Positions 26,402 through 33,638 of a DNA stretch of 34,969 nucleotides are shown piece after piece. Location: positions 1 through 34,969 of the forward strand of contig CAIMWE010000059.1 in NCBI GenBank assembly GCA_903845115.1, read 5' to 3'. Within the stretch, counting starts at the first letter, position 1; each line of letters begins with the position of its first letter. Below the pieces are notes generated by a model. It was not told the origin of the DNA and did no database searches. It worked only from the letters and a program-made list of their open reading frames with translations. The position numbers were made by a program, and so were the translations under genes. Source of the DNA: an uncultured Acidobacteriota bacterium. GTDB taxonomy: Bacteria > Acidobacteriota > Thermoanaerobaculia > UBA5066.

Positions 26402-26741
26402 GACCTTTACTTCGAGCCGGACACTCTGCTCTACGAGAAGATCGACCAGGCTGCCTATCAGGCTCGACGGGCCCGCCTGGCATCTGATATCGAACGAGTG
26501 GAGGCAGAGCTAACGGAATGCGGTGATCCTGCCGCGAAGGTCCCACAGGCTCTCGATTTTGCGGTCGACGTTCTGTCTAACGCCAAGGCCCGTTGGCGCG
26601 GCTTCACGATGGAGCAGAGGCAACGCCTCATCAAGGCGTTCTTTCCGTCCGGCCTCGCATTTGACGGGCGAGAATTCCGAACACCCGTAACCGCCGCCTT
26701 TTTCAGTGTTTTAGGGACGATTTCGGGAGGAAATGAAAAGT
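26402..26741 (+). pseudogene. 3' remnant of a serine site-specific recombinase
   Basis: In the frame starting at 26402, DLYFEPDTLLYEKIDQAAYQ is followed by a coiled-coil segment (RRARLASDIERVEAEL). Then come WRGFTMEQRQRLIKAFFPSG, LAFDGREFRTPVTAAFFSVL and a short Asn-Glu-Lys tail, which is the usual C-terminus of large serine recombinases. The N-terminal catalytic and recombinase domains are absent, and a stop sits in this frame just upstream (about 26390). The frame continues into the antisense of tRNA-Glu, where it yields the familiar VPPAGFEPA string. That string is tRNA sequence, not protein. The remnant therefore ends at the tRNA 3' end, as expected for an integrated element. Confidence 0.65.
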
Positions 26742-26818
26742 TGGTACCCCCAGCGGGATTCGAACCCGCGATCTCGACCTTGAAAGGGTCGCGTCCTGGG
26801 CCGCTAGACGATGGGGGC
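26742..26818 (-). tRNA. tRNA-Glu (anticodon TTC)
   Basis: The minus strand folds as a cloverleaf. The acceptor stem is GCCCCCA with TGGGGGT (first pair G-U), the anticodon stem CGACC/GGTCG with loop CTTTCAA giving TTC, and the T arm GCGGGTTCGAATCCCGC. The discriminator is A and CCA is encoded. A recombinase remnant abuts the 3' end, so this gene probably served as an attachment site. Confidence 0.95.
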
Positions 26819-26866
26819 ACGCGGACGAGAGGCGGGATTCTAACCCATCCGGCGGGGCGGACTGGC

Positions 26867-27511
26867 TCAGGGGCTTCCGAGCTTCGTCCGGAGCTCTCCC
26901 AGCTCGGCGGTCAGGGCCTCGACCCGCTCCTCCAGCCGCGCCACCCGGCCGGCGAGAGTCTCCTGGGCCTCGGCGTGGGGGGCGGCGCCGGCAGGCGCAC
27001 TCAGGTCGGCCGGGAGGTCGCCGGAGAGAAGGTGCCCGAAGCGGGCCTCCTTCTGGCCGGGCCGGCGCGCGAGGATCGCCACGAGCGGATCCTTGCCGGC
27101 GGACAGCTCCGACAGAGTGGCGTCGACCTCGTCGAGGGAGGCGAACGGGTGGAGCCGCTCGCTGCGGCCCTTCAGCTCGCCGGGCGTCTGGGAGCCGCGC
27201 AGGAAGAGGAGAGTGAGGATCGCCTTGGCGGGCGGCGTCAGGCCGAGCTTCGCTGCCAGGTTCTCCTCCCACTTGTCGGTCCGCGAGCCGACCACCTTCC
27301 AGACGAGGACCAGCTCGCGCATCGACTCGAGGGCCCCGAGGACGTCCGTCTCCGACAGCTCCAGGACGGGCTCCCGGTTCGACTTCTGGTTGCACGCGGC
27401 GACGAGGGCGCCGAGCGTGAGGGGGTAGTACTCGGGAGTGGCCTGCTGCTTCTCCAGGAGCGATCCCAGTACCCGGATCTCGGCGGGGGCGAGGGTTCGA
27501 GGGAGGCGCAT
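26867..27511 (-). CDS. yceH: YceH family (DUF480, UPF0502) protein
   Basis: The 214-aa product matches the YceH family. It opens with LAPAEIRVLGSLLEKQQATP and continues EYYPLTLGALVAACNQKSNR, typical of the first winged-helix domain. A second winged helix (LTPPAKAILTLLFLRGSQTPGELKGR) follows, and the C-terminus is a coiled coil (GRVARLEERVEALTAELGEL). The family's biochemical role is not established. The coiled-coil tail suggests dimers. The ATG is preceded by TAAAGT with only 5 nt between and no SD, pointing to a leaderless mRNA. The gene lies 48 bp beyond tRNA-Glu on the same strand and diverges from hicA. Confidence 0.9.
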   Translation of the reverse strand: MRLPRTLAPAEIRVLGSLLEKQQATPEYYPLTLGALVAACNQKSNREPVLELSETDVLGALESMRELVLVWKVVGSRTDKWEENLAAKLGLTPPAKAILTLLFLRGSQTPGELKGRSERLHPFASLDEVDATLSELSAGKDPLVAILARRPGQKEARFGHLLSGDLPADLSAPAGAAPHAEAQETLAGRVARLEERVEALTAELGELRTKLGSP

Positions 27512-27522
27512 GCCTGACTTTA
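27512..27522 (-). promoter_or_regulatory. Candidate -10 directly before yceH
   Basis: TAAAGT (27517-27522 on the minus strand) matches TATAAT at four positions and is 5 nt from the ATG. With no SD, this suggests transcription starting at or very near the start codon. Confidence 0.35.
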
Positions 27523-27663
27523 CCCCCGCGGGGCGTCCTCTTCGTGGCTGAGATCGTCGGAGGCCGTGGCCAGGTCACCCGGGTGGAGAGATGGCCGAGG
27601 AGCGGGTGATGCCGGTCCCGCGGGCGGCGGTGGGGGAGCCCGCCCCCTGACCCGGCGCTCCCC

Positions 27664-27692
27664 TTGACTTCCCGGTCCGACGTGCGCATATT
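27664..27692 (+). promoter_or_regulatory. Candidate leaderless promoter of hicAB
   Basis: TTGACT (27664-27669) and CATATT (27687-27692) are spaced by 17 nt, and the hicA ATG follows 8 nt later with no SD. TATTTA at 27689-27694 is an alternative -10. The local A+T-rich patch stands out in this GC-rich region. The HicAB complex commonly represses its own promoter, but I see only a weak GTG...CAC inverted element here. Confidence 0.5.
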
Positions 27693-27700
27693 TACACACT

Positions 27701-27889
27701 ATGACGAGCAAGGAAATCATCCGGCGAATCCAGGCGGCCGGATGGGCCCACGCTCGCACCACGGGAAGCCCCTGGCACTTCCAGCACGCCACGAGGCCCG
27801 GCGTCGTCACCGTCCCTCATCCGAAACGGGACATGGCGGTCGGGACGCTCAAGAGCATCGAACGCCAATCAGGGGTGAAGCTGACATGA
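27701..27889 (+). CDS. hicA: HicA-family toxin, catalytic His replaced
   Basis: The 62-aa protein has the small dsRBD-like HicA fold: TSKEIIRRIQAAGW at the start, then HFQHATRPGVVTVPHPKRDM and VGTLKSIERQSGV. HicA toxins cleave mRNA and use a His in a conserved Gly-Ser-His. Here the segment reads TTGSPWHFQH, with a CCC Pro codon where CAC His is expected, a one-base difference. The toxin may be inactive, or the His two residues on may substitute. Its stop overlaps the hicB ATG (ATGA). Start and promoter spacing suggest a leaderless mRNA. Confidence 0.85.
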   Translation: MTSKEIIRRIQAAGWAHARTTGSPWHFQHATRPGVVTVPHPKRDMAVGTLKSIERQSGVKLT

Positions 27890-28290
27890 CGACCTACATC
27901 GGACTTCTGCGGAAGGACCCGGACTCAGACTTCGGCGTCGACTTTCCTGACTTCCCCGGTTGCATCACGGCCGGGACGACGATCGAGGAGGCGGTCGTCA
28001 TGGCCCGAGAGGCCCTCGGCGGGCACATCGAGGCCATGGTGGAGGACGGGGAGGAGATCCCCGCCCCGTCCGGCCTGGAGGCCGTCCTGGCCGATCCGGA
28101 CAACAAGGGGGCCGTGCCGATCCTCGTGCCGGTGGAGCTGCCCGGGAAGGCCGTCCGCGTCAACATCATCGTCCCGGACCGCGACCTGAAGGCGATCGAC
28201 GCCTATGTGAAGAGCCACGGGATGACCAGGTCGGGGTTCCTCGTGACGGCCGCGAAGAAGGCGATGGGGGCGCGCGGAAAGCACGCGTGA
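27886..28290 (+). CDS. hicB: HicB-family antitoxin
   Basis: The 134-aa protein pairs with HicA. It has an N-terminal partial RNase H-like domain (TYIGLLRKDPDSDFGVDFPD, PGCITAGTTIEEAV, AREALGGHIEAMVEDGEEIP). A C-terminal ribbon-helix-helix (VRVNIIVPDRDLKAIDAYV, KSHGMTRSGFLVTAAKKAM) would bind the operator. Both regions look intact, so autoregulation remains possible even if the toxin is dead. The ATG overlaps the hicA stop, giving toxin-first order as usual for hicAB. A short GGCGA/TCGCC hairpin (28291-28306) follows the stop. tRNA-Lys lies convergent 32 bp downstream. Confidence 0.9.
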   Translation: MTTYIGLLRKDPDSDFGVDFPDFPGCITAGTTIEEAVVMAREALGGHIEAMVEDGEEIPAPSGLEAVLADPDNKGAVPILVPVELPGKAVRVNIIVPDRDLKAIDAYVKSHGMTRSGFLVTAAKKAMGARGKHA

Positions 28291-28321
28291 GGCGATCTGC
28301 TTCGCCCGCGAGAGTTGAGAT

Positions 28322-28396
28322 TGGTGAGCCGTGCGGGGATCGAACCCGCGACCTCTTGCTTAAAAGGCAAATGCTCTGCCACTGAGCTAACGGCCC
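28322..28396 (-). tRNA. tRNA-Lys (anticodon TTT)
   Basis: The minus strand gives acceptor GGGCCGT with ACGGCTC (one G-U pair), D arm GCTCAGTGGCAGAGC, anticodon stem TTTGC/GCAAG with loop CTTTTAA giving TTT, T arm GCGGGTTCGATCCCCGC, discriminator A and encoded CCA. It lies downstream of purA on the same strand, 46 bp after the purA stop. Confidence 0.95.
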
Positions 28397-28442
28397 GACC
28401 TGAACCGAGTCTACTTCAAGGCGAGGTGGCGGCGGCCTCGGG

Positions 28443-29774
28443 CTACCGGACCGTGGCGGGGAGCCAGGCGTCCAGCCGGGTGCCGGGGCGCAGGATCGTC
28501 TCGTGCCTCTTGGCGCCCGTGCCGAGGAGGGCGACGCGGCACCCGACCTCCTCCTCGAGGGCCGCGACGTACTGCCGGGCCTTCTCCGGGAGGCGCTCGA
28601 ACTCGCTGATGCCCGCCGTGCTCGACTTCCATCCCGGGAAGTCGCGGTAGACCGGGCAGGCCTGCTCGTAGTGGTCGATCCGCGCCGGGATCTCGGTGAG
28701 GGTCCGGTCGCCGATCCGGTACCCGACGCAGATCCGGATCGGGTCCTCCTCGTCGAGGATGTCGAGCTTCGTGAGGGCGAGAGCGTCCAGGCCGCCGATC
28801 CGGACGGCGGTCCGGGCGACGATGGCGTCGAACCAGCCGGTCCGGCGGGGGCGCCCGGTCACCGTCCCGAACTCGCCGCCGCGCGTCCGGATCCTCTCGC
28901 CGATCTCGTCGTGGAGCTCGGTGGGGAAGGGGCCGGAGCCGACGCGGGTGGTGTAGGCCTTCATGACGGCCACCACGACGCCGATGGCGGAGGGGGGGAG
29001 CCCGAGACCGATGGCCGCCCCGCCGGGGCCGCAGGAGGACGACGTGACGAACGGATAGGTCCCGTGGTCGAGGTCGAGCATCAGGCCCTGGGCTCCCTCG
29101 CAGAGGAGGCGCGCCCCGGCCTCGAGCCGCTCGGAGATGAGGACGCTGACGTCCGTGACCATGGGAGCGAGGCGCCGGCCGCACTCGATGTACTCGGCGA
29201 GCGTCGCCTCGACGTTCGGCGCCTCCACCTGGAAGAAGTGCTTCAGAGCGTCGGTGTGGTACGAGAGGAGGGGCATGACCGCCTTCACGAAGCGGTCGGG
29301 GTCGACGAGGTCGGCCATCCGGATGCCGGTGCGCGCCGCCTTGGTCTCGTAGGTGGGACCGATCCCGCGGGAGGTGGTCCCGATCCCGGCGCTGCCGAGC
29401 GCCTTCTCCCTCGCGCCGTCCATCAGGGCGTGCGTCGGGAGGATGACGTGGGCCCGGTCGGAGATCCGGAGGTTGTCGCCGATGGGAACGCCGGCCTTCC
29501 GGAGGCTGTCCATCTCGGCGAGGAGCGCCCGCGGGTCCACGACGAGCCCGTTGCCGATGAGGTTGAGGACTCCCTCCCGGCAGATGCCGGACGGAATGAG
29601 CCGGAGGGCGAAGTGCCGGTCCTCGAACTTGACGGTGTGCCCGGCGTTGTGTCCACCCTGATAACGCGCCACCAGGTCGAAGCTCGGGGAGATCAGGTCG
29701 ACGACCTTCCCTTTTCCCTCGTCGCCCCACTGACCCCCGACGACCACCACGACATTACGGTTCTGCTGTCTCAC
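28443..29774 (-). CDS. purA: Adenylosuccinate synthetase
   Basis: PurA joins IMP and aspartate with GTP to give adenylosuccinate, the first committed AMP step. The 443-aa product has the GTP-binding GGQWGDEGKGK (13-23), QGGHNAGHTV, the IMP-site TTSRGIGPTYETKAARTGIR stretch, EGAQGLMLDLDHGTYPFVTS and the C-terminal GTP-specificity segment LTKLDILD. Length is standard. The start is GTG at 29774. TAAAAT lies 6 nt upstream and there is no SD, so a leaderless mRNA is likely. It diverges from hutH across 74 bp, and tRNA-Lys follows it. Confidence 0.97.
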   Translation of the reverse strand: MRQQNRNVVVVVGGQWGDEGKGKVVDLISPSFDLVARYQGGHNAGHTVKFEDRHFALRLIPSGICREGVLNLIGNGLVVDPRALLAEMDSLRKAGVPIGDNLRISDRAHVILPTHALMDGAREKALGSAGIGTTSRGIGPTYETKAARTGIRMADLVDPDRFVKAVMPLLSYHTDALKHFFQVEAPNVEATLAEYIECGRRLAPMVTDVSVLISERLEAGARLLCEGAQGLMLDLDHGTYPFVTSSSCGPGGAAIGLGLPPSAIGVVVAVMKAYTTRVGSGPFPTELHDEIGERIRTRGGEFGTVTGRPRRTGWFDAIVARTAVRIGGLDALALTKLDILDEEDPIRICVGYRIGDRTLTEIPARIDHYEQACPVYRDFPGWKSSTAGISEFERLPEKARQYVAALEEEVGCRVALLGTGAKRHETILRPGTRLDAWLPATVR

Positions 29775-29786
29775 CCGCGGATTTTA
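29775..29786 (-). promoter_or_regulatory. Candidate -10 directly before purA
   Basis: TAAAAT (29781-29786, minus strand) matches five of six -10 bases and is 6 nt from the GTG start. No -35 or SD is apparent. Transcription would begin at about the first base of the start codon. Confidence 0.45.
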
Positions 29787-29834
29787 GCCCGGTTCGGGGG
29801 CGGGGGGCCCGGAATGACGAACGGCCCCGGGTGC

Positions 29835-29848
29835 GAGAATCGCGGGCG
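29835..29848 (+). promoter_or_regulatory. Candidate -10 directly before hutH
   Basis: GAGAAT (29835-29840) keeps A2, A4, A5 and T6 of the consensus and lies 8 nt before the ATG at 29849. ATGACG (29814-29819) is a weak -35 at a short 15-nt spacing. There is no SD. Confidence 0.35.
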
Positions 29849-31378
29849 ATGCGCGACCGACTCGTTCTCGACGGCGATTCCCTCACCCTCTCCGACCTGG
29901 CCGGCGCGGCGGACGGACGCCCGGCGGTCGCTCTCTCCCCGGACGCGGCGGCGAGGGTGGACGCCTCCCGCGCCGTCATCGACCGCGCGGTCGCGGAGAA
30001 CCGGGTGGTCTACGGCGTGACGACCGGGTTCGGGAAGTTCGCCGACGTCGTGATCCCTCGCGACCGGCTGGAGGAGCTGCAGCGGAACCTGGTGGAGAGC
30101 CACGCGGCCGGCGTGGGCGAGCCGATCCCGTCCCGGACCGTCAGGGCCCTGATGCTCCTCCGGGCCAACTGCCTGGCGAAGGGGTTTTCCGGCGTGAGAC
30201 GGGAGACCCTGGAGTTCCTGATCCGCCTGCTCGTGGCGGGGGTCCACCCGATCGTCCCTTCCCAGGGGTCGGTCGGAGCGTCGGGCGACCTCGCGCCCCT
30301 CGCTCACCTGGCGCGGGCGCTGATCGGGGAGGGGGAGGTCGAGTACGGGGGAGTCACGATGCCGGCGAGCGAGGCCCTCCGGAAGGAAGGGCTCGTGCCC
30401 GTCACGTTCGGGGCGAAGGAGGGGCTCGCGCTCATCAACGGCACGCAGCTGACGACGGCCGTGGGGGCGCTGGCCCTGCACCGTCTCCTCGCCCTCCTGA
30501 AGGCGGCCGACCTCCTGGCCTCGATGACGATCGACGCGCTGAAGGGGACCGACGCGGCGTTCGACCCGAGGGTCCACGCGGCCCGGCCGCACCCCGGGCA
30601 GGGGGCGTCGGCCGCGAACCTCTGGAAGCTCCTCTCCGGGTCCCCGATCCGGGAGAGCCACCGCCACTGCGCCGGGGTGCAGGACGCCTACGCGCTCCGG
30701 TGCACGCCGCAGGTCCACGGCACGGTCCGCGACGCGGCGGCGCACGCGCTGCGGGTGGTGGAGATCGAGATGAACGCGGCGACCGACAACCCGATGGTGT
30801 TCGCGGGGAAGGACGGCGAGGGGACGCTGATCTCCGGGGGGAACTTCCACGCCGCGCCCGTGGCCCTCGTGTTCGACATGCTGACCGCGGCCGTGACCGA
30901 CCTGGCGTCGATCTCGGAGCGGCGGATCGAGCGCCTCGTGAACCCGACGCTCTCGCCGGACCTCCCCCCGTTCCTGGTGAGGGAGGGGGGGCTCAACTCG
31001 GGCTTCATGATGCTGCACGTCACGGCGGCGGCCCTCGTCTCGGAGTGCAAGGCGAACTCCTTTCCGGCGTCGGTGGACTCGATCCCGACGTCGGCGGGGA
31101 AAGAGGACCACGTCTCGATGGGGCCCATCGCCGCGAGGAAGTTCGCGCGGAACGTCGAGAACCTCGAGAACGTCCTGGCGGTGGAGTTCCTGGCGGCCGC
31201 TCAGGGACTCGAGTTCCGGCGCCCCCTCCGGAGCTCGGAGCCGATCGAGGAGGCCCACGACCTGCTGCGGACGCGGGTCCCGTTCTGGGAGAAGGACCGC
31301 TTCGCGGCGCCGGACATCGCCGCCGCCCGCCAGGTCCTCACCGCCGGTCTTGGGAGCGTCCTGACGCGGCTGGGGTGA
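29849..31378 (+). CDS. hutH: Histidine ammonia-lyase
   Basis: HutH removes ammonia from histidine to give trans-urocanate, the first step of histidine breakdown. The 509-aa product contains VVYGVTTGFG with the catalytic Tyr (about 54). The MIO-forming Ala144-Ser145-Gly146 sits in SVGASGDLAPLAH. NGTQ, TDNPM and the C-terminal helical part are also present. Tyr/Phe ammonia-lyase activity is less likely given the overall HutH pattern, but substrate choice cannot be proven by eye. ATG at 29849 is preferred over an in-frame GTG at 29831. The other hut genes are not in the window. Its last 41 bp overlap the convergent ATPase gene. Confidence 0.92.
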   Translation: MRDRLVLDGDSLTLSDLAGAADGRPAVALSPDAAARVDASRAVIDRAVAENRVVYGVTTGFGKFADVVIPRDRLEELQRNLVESHAAGVGEPIPSRTVRALMLLRANCLAKGFSGVRRETLEFLIRLLVAGVHPIVPSQGSVGASGDLAPLAHLARALIGEGEVEYGGVTMPASEALRKEGLVPVTFGAKEGLALINGTQLTTAVGALALHRLLALLKAADLLASMTIDALKGTDAAFDPRVHAARPHPGQGASAANLWKLLSGSPIRESHRHCAGVQDAYALRCTPQVHGTVRDAAAHALRVVEIEMNAATDNPMVFAGKDGEGTLISGGNFHAAPVALVFDMLTAAVTDLASISERRIERLVNPTLSPDLPPFLVREGGLNSGFMMLHVTAAALVSECKANSFPASVDSIPTSAGKEDHVSMGPIAARKFARNVENLENVLAVEFLAAAQGLEFRRPLRSSEPIEEAHDLLRTRVPFWEKDRFAAPDIAAARQVLTAGLGSVLTRLG

Positions 31379-33242
31379 CCGACGCTTCCGCGATGCGGAA
31401 GGCCAGCTCGGAGGGGAGGTCGGCGGAGAGGGCACCGCTCTCGGGAAAGACCAGGGTCGGGAGGCGGTCGAGGACCGGAGCGAGGCCGGGAGGCGGCCCG
31501 GAGGACGGACACCGGTTGATCAGGAGCGACGGGCGCTTACCCCCGTCGAGGAGCGCCTGGACCAGGGTGGCCGACGTCGCGAGGGCGGTGGCGTCGGGGG
31601 AGGTGGCGACGACGAAGCGGGCGTGGGAGAGCTCGTCGGCCGTGGCGCGGCTCCGGCCGGCGAACCCGTCGTAGAGGCCGTCGAAGACCCGGAAGAACTC
31701 GGCGAGGTCGGAGAGGAAACCGAAGCCGAGGGCCTTGTCGGCGACCCTGAGGATCGCCGCGGCCCCCCGGGCGGTCCCCGAGAGGGCCCGGTTGAGCAGG
31801 GAGTCGCTCCGCAGGAACCACCGGAGCGCGTCGTTCTCGAGGAGCTCGACCATGCGGCGGGGCGCCGAGAGGAAGTCGAGGCCCCGGGCCGCCGGGGGGG
31901 TGTCGAGGACGATCAGGTCGATGTCGGGGTTCTTCGAGTGCTCGGCCAGGGCCTCCACTCCCATGTACTCGGTGACGCCCGGGAGGGAGTGGACGAGCCC
32001 GGAATAGAGAGGGTTCGCGCGGATCCGGCGGCCCGCGTCCTCGGGGGCGATCCGCTTCAGGAGGCGGTCGAAGGTGGCCGCGGGGTCGATCTGCATGGCG
32101 CGGAGCTGGCCGCCCGGCGGGATCCCCCGGCCCGTCACCTCGACCGGGTGGTCGGCCATGCCGGAGAGGCCGAGGGCCTGGACCAGCCTGCGGGCCGGAT
32201 CGACGGTCATCACGAGGACGCGCCGCCCCTTCCGGGCGGCGGCCAGGCCGCAAGCTGCCGCCAGAGTGGTCTTCCCGACCCCGCCCGGGCCGACCAGGAC
32301 GAGGAGGCGTTCGGTCGCCAGCGCCTCGTCCAGGGCGAAGGGGATCCTCGGCGCCCGGGCGCCGCCCGGGCCCGGGGCCGGGTGGCCCAGAGGCGCAGCC
32401 GGCTTCCCCAGCAGCTGGTCGACGAACGCGCCCAGGAAGGCCCGGTCGGGAGGGCCAGACATCTCCGAGACGCGGATGGTCGGCAGCGAGAGGCGGGGGA
32501 GGACCTCGGTTCTCCCTCCCCGTCCGATGCGGTTGACCAGCAGGAGTGTCGACGCGATGCCCGCTCGTTCCTGAGCCCCGTCCTCCATCTCCTCCGTCTC
32601 GCGGGCCGCCAGCTCCGAGGGCTCGGCGACGAGGACGAGGGCAGCCTTCCGCGGATCGGAGAGGAGGGCGTCCAGGTCGGCGGCGAGTCCCCGGAGGGGA
32701 CCTCCCGGGATCGTCTCGAGGAGAGTCCTGGGAAGGGCGAGAAGCGAGAGGGCGTGCCCGGTGGCCGGGGCGTCGAGGATGACGACGTCGTACTTCGGGA
32801 GGCCCGCCCGGGAGCGCGTCCGCTGGAGGATCTGCCGGACCTTCCCGAGGAGGAGCACGTCGGGGAGGCCCGGCGTCGCCCGCGTGAAGTACCGGAAGGT
32901 CGACGAACCGAGGATCTGCGAGGCGACGAAGGAGATCGGGATGGCCGACCGGACGAAGTCCTCCAGGACGCCGGAGAAGGAGGTCGTCAGGAGGTGGAGC
33001 CCCTTCTCGACCTGGGTCTCCCGGTAGCCCGGGTCGTCCGCGCCGAACAGGGGCGCGGCGTCGGCCCGCCCGTCCGTGAAGACGAGGAGCGTGGCCTTGC
33101 CGCTGCGGGCCGCGAGGACGGCGAGGGCGGCGGCGGCCGTGCTCTTCCCGGTTCCCCCCTTGCCGGAGACGACGACGAGCCGGCGTTCCAGGGTCGACGC
33201 GAGGGGGCCTTCGATCTGCTCGGAAGATGCCAACGCCCGCAT
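31338..33242 (-). CDS. Two-domain ArsA/Get3-like ATPase (fused)
   Basis: The 634-aa protein holds two SIMIBI-class ATPase domains in tandem. The first has the deviant Walker A GKGGTGKS (27-34) with the signature Lys and switch II DAPATGHAL (about 157-165). The second has GPGGVGKTT (about 318-326), lacking the signature Lys, and DTPPAARGLDFL. A linker rich in Pro and Gly (about 278-300) joins them. The Cys triad that binds arsenite in ArsA is not seen, and no arsenic genes are nearby, so arsenite export is unlikely. The layout recalls the mycobacterial Rv3679/Rv3680 pair of Get3-like ATPases, here in one chain. The ATG at 33242 is preferred because GGAAGG lies 7 nt upstream. It overlaps hutH by 41 bp tail to tail. 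Confidence 0.85.
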   Translation of the reverse strand: MRALASSEQIEGPLASTLERRLVVVSGKGGTGKSTAAAALAVLAARSGKATLLVFTDGRADAAPLFGADDPGYRETQVEKGLHLLTTSFSGVLEDFVRSAIPISFVASQILGSSTFRYFTRATPGLPDVLLLGKVRQILQRTRSRAGLPKYDVVILDAPATGHALSLLALPRTLLETIPGGPLRGLAADLDALLSDPRKAALVLVAEPSELAARETEEMEDGAQERAGIASTLLLVNRIGRGGRTEVLPRLSLPTIRVSEMSGPPDRAFLGAFVDQLLGKPAAPLGHPAPGPGGARAPRIPFALDEALATERLLVLVGPGGVGKTTLAAACGLAAARKGRRVLVMTVDPARRLVQALGLSGMADHPVEVTGRGIPPGGQLRAMQIDPAATFDRLLKRIAPEDAGRRIRANPLYSGLVHSLPGVTEYMGVEALAEHSKNPDIDLIVLDTPPAARGLDFLSAPRRMVELLENDALRWFLRSDSLLNRALSGTARGAAAILRVADKALGFGFLSDLAEFFRVFDGLYDGFAGRSRATADELSHARFVVATSPDATALATSATLVQALLDGGKRPSLLINRCPSSGPPPGLAPVLDRLPTLVFPESGALSADLPSELAFRIAEASVTPAASGRSQDRR

Positions 33243-33297
33243 TTTCACGCCTTCCGGCCCTCCGGGGCGGCCTTTCGCGTTTCACCCGGCCTGGGCA

Positions 33298-33303
33298 GAT
33301 AAT
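33298..33303 (+). promoter_or_regulatory. Candidate -10 of the phasin-like gene
   Basis: GATAAT matches five of six -10 bases, about 38 nt before the ATG at 33342. The -35 is unclear. The A+T-rich stretch 33298-33331 stands out in the 99-bp divergent gap and ends in the AAGGAG ribosome site. Confidence 0.3.
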
Positions 33304-33341
33304 CGGCTCTGGAATATTCATCGGGGATATAAGGAGTGGAG

Positions 33342-33617
33342 ATGGTCGAAGATCTGTTTCGTGCGCTGCGGTCGAAGGGCGAGGAGGTCGTGACGGAGGT
33401 CTCCAACAGGATCCTCGCGAATCCCGCGTTCGTGGAGGTCCTGAAGAAGGGGATGGTCGTCGGAGAAGTGGTGGAAAAGCAGGTCGGAGCCGCCCTCAAG
33501 AAGATGAACGTGGCGACTCGCAAGGACCTCTCGAAGATGGAAGCCAGGATCGCGGAGCTCGAATCGGAGCTGGCGTCTCTCAAGTCGGCGGGTGCGAAGC
33601 GTCCGCGGGCGAAGTAG
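33342..33617 (+). CDS. Small phasin-like coiled-coil protein
   Basis: The 91-aa product is helical: an amphipathic N-terminal half (EDLFRALRSKGEEVVTEVSN, then ILANPAFVEVLKKGMVVGEV), the segment NVATRKDLSKMEARIAELES forming a heptad coiled coil, and a basic tail AKRPRAK. The VATRKDLxxLExRIxxLE pattern is shared with PhaF/PhaI-type granule-associated proteins and with small ubiquinone-factor-like proteins. Polymer granules are one option but no pha genes are here. AAGGAG (33331-33336) lies 5 nt before the ATG at 33342. An in-frame GTG at 33336 overlaps the SD and is unlikely. The next gene starts 21 bp later with its own SD. Confidence 0.65.
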   Translation: MVEDLFRALRSKGEEVVTEVSNRILANPAFVEVLKKGMVVGEVVEKQVGAALKKMNVATRKDLSKMEARIAELESELASLKSAGAKRPRAK

Positions 33618-33638
33618 ACCCGCGGCATCGGAGGATTG

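Noticed and set aside
26745-27517. Continuation of the recombinase frame as one long protein past tRNA-Glu
   Set aside because: The VPPAGFEPAIST string is antisense tRNA, and the remainder is the complement of yceH.
26742-28396. tRNA-Lys region as the second attachment site of the element next to tRNA-Glu
   Set aside because: Only the generic T-arm sequence is shared; the rest of the two tRNA 3' halves differ, so this is ordinary tRNA similarity.
31338-33242. Arsenite-exporting ATPase ArsA
   Set aside because: The Cys triad is absent and there are no ars genes nearby; the broader ArsA/Get3-like label is safer.
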